Positions 11,177-17,493 of a stretch of DNA of 34,814 nucleotides are shown one piece after another; position 1 is the stretch's first letter, and each line of letters begins with the position of its first letter. The notes beneath the pieces are model-generated. The model did not search any database. It was not told where the DNA came from and saw nothing but the letters and a program-made list of their open reading frames with translations. This DNA is from Ketobacter sp. (lineage in GTDB: Bacteria; Pseudomonadota; Gammaproteobacteria; Pseudomonadales; Ketobacteraceae). A program made the position numbers and the translations under genes. The DNA lies in the NCBI RefSeq assembly GCF_003671495.1, contig NZ_RCHN01000021.1:1-34814 (forward strand), given 5' to 3'.

Positions 11177-12651
11177 CCATGGAGCTGTCACAACTGCTGA
11201 TTGCGCTGGGCGGCCTGCTGTTGGGCGCCATACTGGGAGCGTTGATCGGGCATTTTCGGGGGCAGGCCCAGCTGGAAAAAATTCGCGCCCACACCGAGCG
11301 CGAAGCGGCCTTGCAGCAGCAGGCGCTGGAGCAACAGCAGCAGAAACTTACGCTGCTGGAACGCAGTGAAGTGGAAAAGAGCGAGTTGCTGGAGCGCTTG
11401 AGGCATCAGTTGGGCGAGGCGGAAAAACGGCTGGCCCAGGCCGAGGAGCAAAGCCGCCAGCAGCAACGGTTACAGGACAAATTGGCGGCCACCGAACGCC
11501 AGGTGGTGGAGCACCAGCTGGAGCTGAAGCGCGAACACGGTGAAGTAAAAGACCTTAAAGCCCGGTTGGAAGCAGCCCAACGGGAAACCCAGGAAAAACT
11601 GCAGTTGCTGCAGGAAGCCAAAGAACAGATGAAACTGGAATTCCAGAACATTGCCAACAAACTGTTCGAGGACAAGAGTGAGAAGTTCACCCAGCAGAAT
11701 AAAAATAATATGGGGGAGATTCTGAACCCCCTCAAGGAACAGATTTTCGAATTCAAAAAGAAAGTGGAGGACGTGTACGACAAGGAGAGTCGCGACCGGG
11801 TCAGTCTGCTGCAGGAAATCGTGTCCCTGAAAGAGTTGAACACCCGCATGAGCACCGATGCCCTGAACCTCACCCGGGCCCTGAAAGGCGACAACAAGGC
11901 CCAGGGTAACTGGGGTGAAATGGTGTTGGAAAAGGTTCTGGAGGCGTCCGGTCTGCAGAAAGGGCGCGAATACGAAACCCAAGGCAGCTTTACCAATGAA
12001 ACCGGGCAACGTTTGCGCCCGGACGTGGTGGTGCACCTGCCGGAAGGCAAGCATGTGGTGATTGATTCCAAAGTGTCGCTGATTGCCTGGGAGCGTTTCT
12101 GTGCCGAAGAGGATGCCCGGCAGGATGTGAACCTGCGGGCTCATATTGAATCGATCCGGTCCCATATCAAGGATCTGAGCGCCAAAAACTATCAGGATCT
12201 GTACGGTATCAACACGCCGGACTACGTGCTTATGTTTGTGCCCATTGAGCCGGCGTTCCTGAAAGCCCTGGAAAGCGACAGCGGCCTGTTCGGAGATGCT
12301 TTTGACAAGAACATCATGTTGGTGTGCCCATCAACATTGCTGGTGACGTTGAAAACCATTCACAACATCTGGCGCTTTGAGTACCAGAACCGCAATGCAC
12401 TGGAAATCGCCCGCCAGGCTGGCAATCTGCACGATCAGTTTGTGTTGTTCGCGGAATCCCTGGAAGACATCGGGGACAAGATCGACAAAACCCAGCGTGC
12501 CTATGACACCGCCCATAAACGCTTGGTTTCCGGTAAAGGGAATCTGGTGCGACGGGTCAGCCAGTTGGAAGCCCTGGGCGCCAAGGCCCGTAAAACCATG
12601 CCGGAATCCCTGCAGTTGGACCCGGAAGAGGAGTCTGAAACCCCCAGCTAG
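11173..12651 (+). CDS. rmuC: DNA recombination protein RmuC
   Basis: RmuC family protein (492 residues), a predicted nuclease-fold protein that limits inversions at short inverted repeats in E. coli. It has an N-terminal membrane helix (about 6-28), a long Gln/Glu-rich coiled coil (about 35-175), and the RmuC core with LKGDNKAQGNWGEMVLE, LRPDVVVHLPEGKHVVIDSKVSL, YVLMFVPIEPAFL and WRFEYQNRNALEIARQAG. The ATG overlaps the tatD stop (ATGA), with AGGATG at the junction. It ends the fabF-led unit; its last four bases overlap the convergent gene's stop. Confidence 0.95.
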   Translation: MTMELSQLLIALGGLLLGAILGALIGHFRGQAQLEKIRAHTEREAALQQQALEQQQQKLTLLERSEVEKSELLERLRHQLGEAEKRLAQAEEQSRQQQRLQDKLAATERQVVEHQLELKREHGEVKDLKARLEAAQRETQEKLQLLQEAKEQMKLEFQNIANKLFEDKSEKFTQQNKNNMGEILNPLKEQIFEFKKKVEDVYDKESRDRVSLLQEIVSLKELNTRMSTDALNLTRALKGDNKAQGNWGEMVLEKVLEASGLQKGREYETQGSFTNETGQRLRPDVVVHLPEGKHVVIDSKVSLIAWERFCAEEDARQDVNLRAHIESIRSHIKDLSAKNYQDLYGINTPDYVLMFVPIEPAFLKALESDSGLFGDAFDKNIMLVCPSTLLVTLKTIHNIWRFEYQNRNALEIARQAGNLHDQFVLFAESLEDIGDKIDKTQRAYDTAHKRLVSGKGNLVRRVSQLEALGAKARKTMPESLQLDPEEESETPS

Positions 12652-13241
12652 GGTTGTACGTTTTTGCAAGGCTCGGAAAAATCAATGACGAACTGGTCAA
12701 ACCCGATCACCAGCACGCCAATGGCACGGGTTGAGCGCGGGTTATAGATCGGGGCGGAGATCTTGATCAGCATCAAGTGCGTACTTTCATCCAGCATTTC
12801 GGATTGAACATACACTTTTCCCTCTGGCAAGCCAATGGCCTGCAGGTACTGGGCTTCATCGCCTTGCCAGAAGTCAGTGGTTTTCTCCGTCGCCGCCACC
12901 AAACCGCCGTTGCGTCCGATCAGCAGCCCTTCCCCCTGAATGGAAATGCGTTTTATCCAGTCACGCATGGCCTGTGCCGAAGGATGATTGATGATGGCAT
13001 CCAGGTAGATGTCCCCGGGCTTCAATGTGGGCCAGAGTGTGTCTAGCCGGTGCGGGTCGGGGGGAGAGGTGTTGTAGTTGTTGACGCCGGCAATGATCAC
13101 CGGATCGCGGGAAAATTCAATGACACGCTGGCCCAGGCACTCCAGGCGAGGCTGAATCTCAAGGCTGTCCATCTGCGCGAATAATGGAGCCGATAGCGGG
13201 GGCATCAGCACCATCAGTAATACACACAATACGTGCTTCAA
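12648..13241 (-). CDS. Secreted protein with PDC/Cache-type sensor domain
   Basis: About 197 residues, no enzymatic or output domain. A cleavable signal peptide (LKHVLCVLLMVLMPPLSAPLFAQ) leads into a single PDC-like sensor fold: an N-terminal helix, then GEGLLIGRNGGLVAATEKTTDFWQGDE and the paired strands LMLIKISAPIYNP...RAIGVLVIGFDQFVID, the usual pattern of double-Cache/PDC halves in chemoreceptors and kinases. I start at TTG 13241, with GGAG eight bases upstream; an ATG at 13301 would add a stretch that masks the signal peptide. It may bind a periplasmic ligand and pass the signal to another protein, but no partner is adjacent. It faces rmuC tail to tail with four overlapping bases. Two cysteines (about positions 35 and 192) could form a disulfide. 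Confidence 0.75.
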   Translation of the reverse strand: MKHVLCVLLMVLMPPLSAPLFAQMDSLEIQPRLECLGQRVIEFSRDPVIIAGVNNYNTSPPDPHRLDTLWPTLKPGDIYLDAIINHPSAQAMRDWIKRISIQGEGLLIGRNGGLVAATEKTTDFWQGDEAQYLQAIGLPEGKVYVQSEMLDESTHLMLIKISAPIYNPRSTRAIGVLVIGFDQFVIDFSEPCKNVQP

Positions 13242-13299
13242 ATTATTGTTCTCCAGCCTGCAACATCCTTGTCCCACCACGTTGACCACAAATCTTGCC

Positions 13300-13336
13300 A
13301 AAAAAAAACCCGGTATCCTGGGGGGGGAACCGGGTT
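13300..13336 (-). terminator. Minus-strand rho-independent terminator
   Basis: Read on the minus strand: AACCCGGT (13336-13329), a 14-base C-rich loop, ACCGGGTT (13314-13307), then a run of at least seven T ending at 13300. It is the first terminator downstream of the 13579-14544 gene, but lies about 240 bases beyond that gene's stop codon. The loop contains a run of eight G on the plus strand. Confidence 0.65.
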
Positions 13337-13589
13337 AAGACCAATAGGAGTTAAATATGCGGTACTCGATCCTCGGTACCTGGACCACACTAGGTGACCC
13401 AACCAATGTTCATTCTCACGTTTGGGGGGAAGTGAGCAACATCAGTAATGATAAGTATTGTCGAGGTTACGAAAACATCCAGAAAGCTTTTAAACTTATT
13501 AGCAATTAAAACAAGCAAATTGCAAAGCTTTCAGAATAAGTATGAAGTTTGCGTACTTATCGTCCTTACTTACCGGTCCTATTGGTCTT
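13337..13589. repeat. 253-bp AT-rich segment bounded by a 13-bp inverted repeat
   Basis: AAGACCAATAGGA at 13337-13349 occurs as its exact reverse complement at 13577-13589. Between them the right two thirds are AT-rich and full of further dyads: GAAAGCTTT/AAAGCTTTC around an inner GCAATT/AATTGC pair (about 13482-13532), and ATAAGTA/TACTTAT (about 13536-13560). The left part holds a 50-codon ORF. The right arm contains the stop codon of the minus-strand gene 13579-14544. The arrangement resembles a small MITE-like element or structured RNA locus, but no target-site duplication is evident. Confidence 0.55.
13357..13509 (+). CDS. Unlisted 50-codon small ORF with strong ribosome-binding site
   Basis: ATG 13357 is preceded at a six-base spacing by AGGAG (13346-13350). 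The frame runs 50 codons to TAA at 13507-13509. The product begins MRYSILGTWTTLGDPTNVHS and contains one Cys, two Trp and a lysine-rich C-terminus; it has no membrane helix or signal peptide and matches no family I recognise. The AGGAG overlaps the left arm of the inverted repeat. No convincing sigma-70 promoter is seen upstream, and no gene follows on this strand, so coding status is uncertain. Confidence 0.3.
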   Translation: MRYSILGTWTTLGDPTNVHSHVWGEVSNISNDKYCRGYENIQKAFKLISN

Positions 13590-14544
13590 GGCGTGAGTTG
13601 ATGGGCGTGACTTTTTTGGCGTCTGGCTTGGCATCCTGAGCCTTCACATCCTGGTTGACGTCGCCACCCGCTTCGGCACGAGTGCCGGCCACTGGCTCAT
13701 CCTCTCCCGATTCGACCTGGTTAGATTTAAACACAAGAGCAGGATCCTGCTCCACCCCTGAATAGACGCCGCTGCCTTTCCAGGGGATCAGTCTTTCCTG
13801 CTCATAGAGTTTGAAATCGATAAACGGGTATTTGATGATCTCGAAATTAGGCGACTGATCGATCTCATAGGGCATGCATAGTACAGGATGCCGACGGAGC
13901 AATTGCACACCCTGGTCTCCGGTGATCTTCACCAGGGGGTAAACCGGAAACTGGATGAAGCCGAAACACTCCGCCACAAAGGCCGCGGTGACATTTTTGG
14001 TATGGCGACCGGCCCAGCGCCGGAACAGGCTGCCGCGCCAGCGGGCCGGCAGCAGACTCCAGGGGAAAAAGAAGCGGAGCAGATCAAACAGAAAGCCGCC
14101 ACCCTTGTGCGCACCCAGACGATTGACACCAAAGCGGATGACCTGGCTGGCGTCCTTTTCGCTGAGGCTTTTGGGGCGACAGATTCGGAGGTGATCCTGT
14201 TCGTACTCCGTCAGCGGCGTGACCACAATGCCTTCCCCCAGGCGGGCTTCGATCAGCAGGGGGGTATCCGGCGGGCCGTTAAAAAAATGGCTGATGATGG
14301 TTTTCAGGTCCGCGTCCACAATGTCCAGGGGGCGGCCGATGTAAAGCGCCGCATGACTCCAGGGGGATAGGGTCACGTTCTGAATGGTGCGGTCTGCCTT
14401 GCTGCTGCCTTCCACCAGCACGACATCACAGGGCCGGATCTCGGCGCGGATGCGATCAAAATCGCTTAATCCATGCTCTTTTGCCTCACCGGTACGGGTC
14501 AGCCATTCCAGGATGAATGCGATAAACTGTTTAAAAACCTGCAT
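13579..14544 (-). CDS. YiiX/C92-like permuted papain-fold protein
   Basis: 321 residues. The N-terminal half matches the permuted papain fold of the YiiX/YaeF (C92, NlpC/P60-like) group: RPCDVVLVEGSSK, then TLSPWSHAALYIG with the expected catalytic His64, and LLIEARLGEGIVVTPL. The second motif, normally CSE(L/F)V, reads TAAFVAECFGF, so the usual nucleophile position seems to be Thr/Ala, with a Cys at 193 a few residues later. Such proteins are predicted amidases or lipid-modifying enzymes. The C-terminal 60 residues are polar and low-complexity. There is no clear signal peptide; a hydrophobic amphipathic N-terminus (VFKQFIAFILEWL) may touch the membrane. AGGAG sits seven bases before the ATG. 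It lies 34 bases after the aminotransferase and is probably cotranscribed with it. Confidence 0.72.
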   Translation of the reverse strand: MQVFKQFIAFILEWLTRTGEAKEHGLSDFDRIRAEIRPCDVVLVEGSSKADRTIQNVTLSPWSHAALYIGRPLDIVDADLKTIISHFFNGPPDTPLLIEARLGEGIVVTPLTEYEQDHLRICRPKSLSEKDASQVIRFGVNRLGAHKGGGFLFDLLRFFFPWSLLPARWRGSLFRRWAGRHTKNVTAAFVAECFGFIQFPVYPLVKITGDQGVQLLRRHPVLCMPYEIDQSPNFEIIKYPFIDFKLYEQERLIPWKGSGVYSGVEQDPALVFKSNQVESGEDEPVAGTRAEAGGDVNQDVKAQDAKPDAKKVTPINSRQDQ

Positions 14545-14578
14545 GATGGTACTCCTGCTTCACGCCTGCATGCCCTGT

Positions 14579-15706
14579 TTATTGTGGGATCCGTTCCACG
14601 GCTTTCACCAGAACGCTGTCCGGGGTGTAGAAATGGGGGGAGAAGCGGACACCGCCGCCACGGCAAGCGCACACCACCCCTTGGTCCCGCAGTTGGGCGA
14701 ACAAGGATTCTGGCGCAATTCTGCGGTGACGAAAAGTGATAATGCCGGATCTTTGTGGGCGTTCCAGGTCCGTCAACAGCTCCAGGTCACTGCGTTGTTG
14801 CAGGGCTGCCTGCAGCAAATGGACTTTGGCCAGCAGCTCCTGGTGCACTTGATCCAGTCCGTACTCCAGCAACAAGCCCAGACTGGCGTTGAGGGCATAG
14901 GCGCCCAGCATGTTGGGGCTGCCGCACTCGAACCGCTTGGCGTCTTCGGCGATTTCCCAGGTTTTGCGGTCGTAGTTGCCCCGGTCTTGCACCATATGCC
15001 AGCCGAACTGATTCAGGCTGAGTTGATCCAACGCGCGGTCACTGACGTAAAACAGGGCCAGACCCTCCGGCCCCAGCATCCATTTGTGGCCATCCGCCAC
15101 CACGAAGTCCGCCTGGCAATCCGTGACGGAAAAGGGCAGGGCGCCGATGCTTTGAATGGCGTCCACACAGAACAGGATATTGCGCTCGCGGCAGGCTTGT
15201 CCCAGTCGTTCCAGGTCCAACACCAGCCCGCTAGCATACTGCACGGAGCTGACCGACAGCAGGCGCACGGAGTCGTCCAACGCGGCAATGATGTTGTGCT
15301 CCGGATCTTCGCCAGCGAGCCCGGCTTCGATCACCTTCACGCCTTTTGACCCGAGTGATTCCCATACAATGCGATTGCTGGGGAATTCCTGGTCGGTGAT
15401 GACGATGCGGTCCCCGGGGTGCCAGTCCAGGCCGTAGGCGATGGCGGACAGGCCTTCCGAGGTGCTTTTCTGCAGGGCAATGTTGCGGGTGGACGGTGCC
15501 CCGATCATCTGTGCCAGTTTGGCCCGCAACGCGTTTTCGGTTTGCAGCCAGACCGGGTAATCGGTGGCACCCCGCTGCAGGTTCTCCCGGGCGAATGCCT
15601 GCACCGCGTCCGCCGTCCGTTTGGGCCAGGGCGCCACGGCGGCATGGTTGAGGTAACAGATATCTGGGTCCTGGGGAAATTCCTGTTCTAGCAAGCGCTT
15701 GGACAC
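14579..15706 (-). CDS. Class-V aminotransferase (cysteine desulfurase-like fold)
   Basis: PLP-dependent enzyme of 375 residues. Visible are YLNHAAVAPWP near the start, STSEGLSAIA (cofactor phosphate region), the PLP-ring aspartate in FCVDAIQSIG (Asp182), and the Schiff-base lysine in VADGHKWMLGPEGLA (Lys208). The C-terminal RGGGVRFSPHFYTP resembles the RxSxHxYN region of selenocysteine lyase/SufS relatives, but no desulfurase catalytic Cys loop is evident, so the substrate is not assigned. The start is GTG 15706 with GAGGA nine bases upstream. It is the first gene of a likely two-gene minus-strand unit with the papain-fold protein, divergent from the tetR gene. Confidence 0.85.
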   Translation of the reverse strand: MSKRLLEQEFPQDPDICYLNHAAVAPWPKRTADAVQAFARENLQRGATDYPVWLQTENALRAKLAQMIGAPSTRNIALQKSTSEGLSAIAYGLDWHPGDRIVITDQEFPSNRIVWESLGSKGVKVIEAGLAGEDPEHNIIAALDDSVRLLSVSSVQYASGLVLDLERLGQACRERNILFCVDAIQSIGALPFSVTDCQADFVVADGHKWMLGPEGLALFYVSDRALDQLSLNQFGWHMVQDRGNYDRKTWEIAEDAKRFECGSPNMLGAYALNASLGLLLEYGLDQVHQELLAKVHLLQAALQQRSDLELLTDLERPQRSGIITFRHRRIAPESLFAQLRDQGVVCACRGGGVRFSPHFYTPDSVLVKAVERIPQ

Positions 15707-15876
15707 GGGTTTGAATCCTCGTTGTTTTATCCGGATAGTCTATAGTGTGAAAGGGCGTGACTCAAAGGTCACGGATGGGGTGGGCCGGGGTTGCCCGACA
15801 ACCTGCTGTTTTATAAGGTCGAATTGTTCAAAAAAGAAGATATTGGCCGCCAAGTTATAGGAAATGGTGTTCAAAT

Positions 15877-15903
15877 TGCGCATAATTGCGCACCAAATTG
15901 CGG
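15877..15903. promoter_or_regulatory. Candidate TetR operator
   Basis: TGCGCA-TAAT-TGCGCA (15877-15892) is a 16-base perfect dyad 29 bases before the tetR start. The word ATTGCG also appears three times in a row (15875, 15885, 15897). It lies in the divergent gap between the aminotransferase and tetR, where autorepressor sites of TetR proteins are normally found. Confidence 0.45.
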
Positions 15904-15920
15904 TAGCGGAGTCTAGGTAG

Positions 15921-16550
15921 ATGAGTGATTTGCAGAAAGCCAGCCAGAAAGCACAGGAATTTCGCAAACGTGAAGAGGAAATCCTGGAACGGGCCCAGGA
16001 GCTCTTTATCGCCCACGGGGAAGACAAGGTCACCGTGGAGATGATTGCAGACGCCGTGAACATTGGCAAAGGCACCATCTACAAACACTTCGAAACCAAG
16101 GACGAGATCTATTTGCGGCTCATGATCCGATATGAGGAGGAGCTGGCGGAGATGTTCGACCGCCTCAATGAGGGGCAGACCCAGGACCGCGCCAAGCTGG
16201 CCAAGGATTATTTCTCATTCCGCATGAAAGACCCGGAAAAATACGCGTTGTTTGATCGCCTTGAGCACAAACTTACCAATCGAACGTCCTGCCCCGACCT
16301 GGTGGCAAAACTGCACGAAATCCGTGCCAGCAACCTGGATAAACTGGCCAGCGAGATCAAATCCAAAATCGACGATGGCACCCTGGAAAACGTACCCCCG
16401 TATTTTCATATCTTTGCGGCCTGGGCGCTGGTGCATGGCGCCGTCGCCCTGTACCACTCCAAGTTCTATCAGGAGTTCATTGAGGATAAAGAAGGCTTCT
16501 TCAATTTCCTGGGGGATGTGGGCATCCGCATGGGCAATCGCCGCAAATAA
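15921..16550 (+). CDS. TetR/AcrR family transcriptional regulator
   Basis: 209 residues. The N-terminal helix-turn-helix is clear: ILERAQELFIAHGEDKVTVEMIADAVNIGKGTIYKHFETKDEIYLRLM (about 20-67, in segments matching the family pattern). The C-terminal ligand domain includes FAAWALVHGAVALYHSKFYQEF and is not assignable to a named ligand class. It probably represses itself and perhaps the divergent aminotransferase unit through the dyad just upstream. The sequence before the ATG (TAGGTAG) provides a modest ribosome-binding site. Followed after 71 bases by a lipoprotein gene that may be independent. Confidence 0.92.
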   Translation: MSDLQKASQKAQEFRKREEEILERAQELFIAHGEDKVTVEMIADAVNIGKGTIYKHFETKDEIYLRLMIRYEEELAEMFDRLNEGQTQDRAKLAKDYFSFRMKDPEKYALFDRLEHKLTNRTSCPDLVAKLHEIRASNLDKLASEIKSKIDDGTLENVPPYFHIFAAWALVHGAVALYHSKFYQEFIEDKEGFFNFLGDVGIRMGNRRK

Positions 16551-16621
16551 AACCCTTTCCTGCCGGAACCTGAGTTCTCCTCAACTATACTGAAAGCATT
16601 CGTATAGCGAGGAGAACGTCT

Positions 16622-17272
16622 GTGCTGATCCGATTTCTGCTGCTTGGACTCTGTGTGGTGCTGGGGGCGTGCTCCTCTGAGACATACCTGGCCAACTCGT
16701 CCACCTCCACCTTTGACCGTTATTCCCCGGTGGGAAGCCGACAGGTGAGCCGGGACCAGCAGCTGGTGTTGGCGTCCCACTATCATATCCGGATCGGTTA
16801 TGCCGCTGACGGGCGTTCCAGCAAAGAGGTGGCTGACCTCAATCTGAGTGCGCGGGACAGCCTGGCCCGTTACCTGAAACGTTATTTCTCCCATGTCCAG
16901 GTGGCAAACGAACCGCAGTCACTGCCTTTGGCCCTGCAAAACGCCCGCTCTGCAGGCGCGCAGTTGCTGTTGTATCCCCGCATCGAAAACTGGCCCAACA
17001 TTGAACCGATTCGGGTACAGGAATGCGAAGACGACGACGGCAACCGCAAAACCAGCCTGGGCGCCTGCGAGCAAACCAGTGAGTCACAGTCTGCGGAACT
17101 GGTGCTGAGTGTGGGGATTTACGATGTGCTTTCCGGACAGCATCTGGATTCCATCCAGGCACGTTCCGAACGGGGTATGGCAGCGTATTTTTATAATAAT
17201 AACCAGCAGGAACTGGATGAATTAAGTCAGATGATTGTGATGCGATTGAATGCCAGCGGGGGACGCTATTAG
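16622..17272 (+). CDS. DUF4823-type lipoprotein
   Basis: 216 residues. Signal sequence MLIRFLLLGLCVVLGACSS has a lipobox (LGAC) with the lipidated Cys17; the next residues are Ser, which points to the outer membrane in enterobacterial sorting rules. The mature part resembles the DUF4823 group of Pseudomonadales lipoproteins, with an alpha/beta pattern (SARDSLARYLKRYFSHVQVAN, AGAQLLLYPRIENWP, AELVLSVGIYDVLSGQHLDSIQARS) like the putative nucleoside/peptidoglycan-associated CsgG-related fold. Function unknown. The start is GTG with GAGGAG seven bases upstream. Confidence 0.78.
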   Translation: MLIRFLLLGLCVVLGACSSETYLANSSTSTFDRYSPVGSRQVSRDQQLVLASHYHIRIGYAADGRSSKEVADLNLSARDSLARYLKRYFSHVQVANEPQSLPLALQNARSAGAQLLLYPRIENWPNIEPIRVQECEDDDGNRKTSLGACEQTSESQSAELVLSVGIYDVLSGQHLDSIQARSERGMAAYFYNNNQQELDELSQMIVMRLNASGGRY

Positions 17273-17281
17273 TGTTGTGCA

Positions 17282-17303
17282 CTTAACATTCATTGGTGTT
17301 AAG
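17282..17303. other. Hairpin after the lipoprotein gene
   Basis: CTTAACA (17282-17288) and TGTTAAG (17297-17303) form a perfect seven-base stem with an eight-base loop, ten bases after the stop codon. No T-run follows, so it may be a weak terminator or an operator. Confidence 0.4.
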
Positions 17304-17320
17304 ATTGTGTTGTCCTATTG

Positions 17321-17362
17321 TTTTACAGATACTTTTTTACAGATGTTGTTTTACATCGACAG
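17321..17362 (+). repeat. Three 14-bp tandem repeats upstream of the hybrid kinase
   Basis: TTTTACAGAT at 17321 and 17335 and TTTTACATCG at 17349, an exact 14-base period, share the core TTTTACA. They lie about 130-170 bases before the kinase start, in the gap after the lipoprotein gene. They could be a cluster of regulator sites. Confidence 0.5.
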
Positions 17363-17493
17363 AGATGCAGCTGTTCTACAGCGTGTCCAGTAACACTAAG
17401 CCTGCAGTAAAACCATAATTTCAAGCGACCAATTTGGGTGTCAGGGATGTACTCAGCGTTTTTCATCTTCGCCGCTTGGGCGGGGGATTGCAT

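Noticed and set aside
13337..13589. Integron attC site or insertion sequence
   Set aside because: No RYYYAAC/GTTRRRY core pair, no transposase and no target-site duplication were found.
14384..15349. 321-codon open frame on the plus strand
   Set aside because: Antisense to the aminotransferase and the papain-fold gene, spanning the gap between them; no motif.
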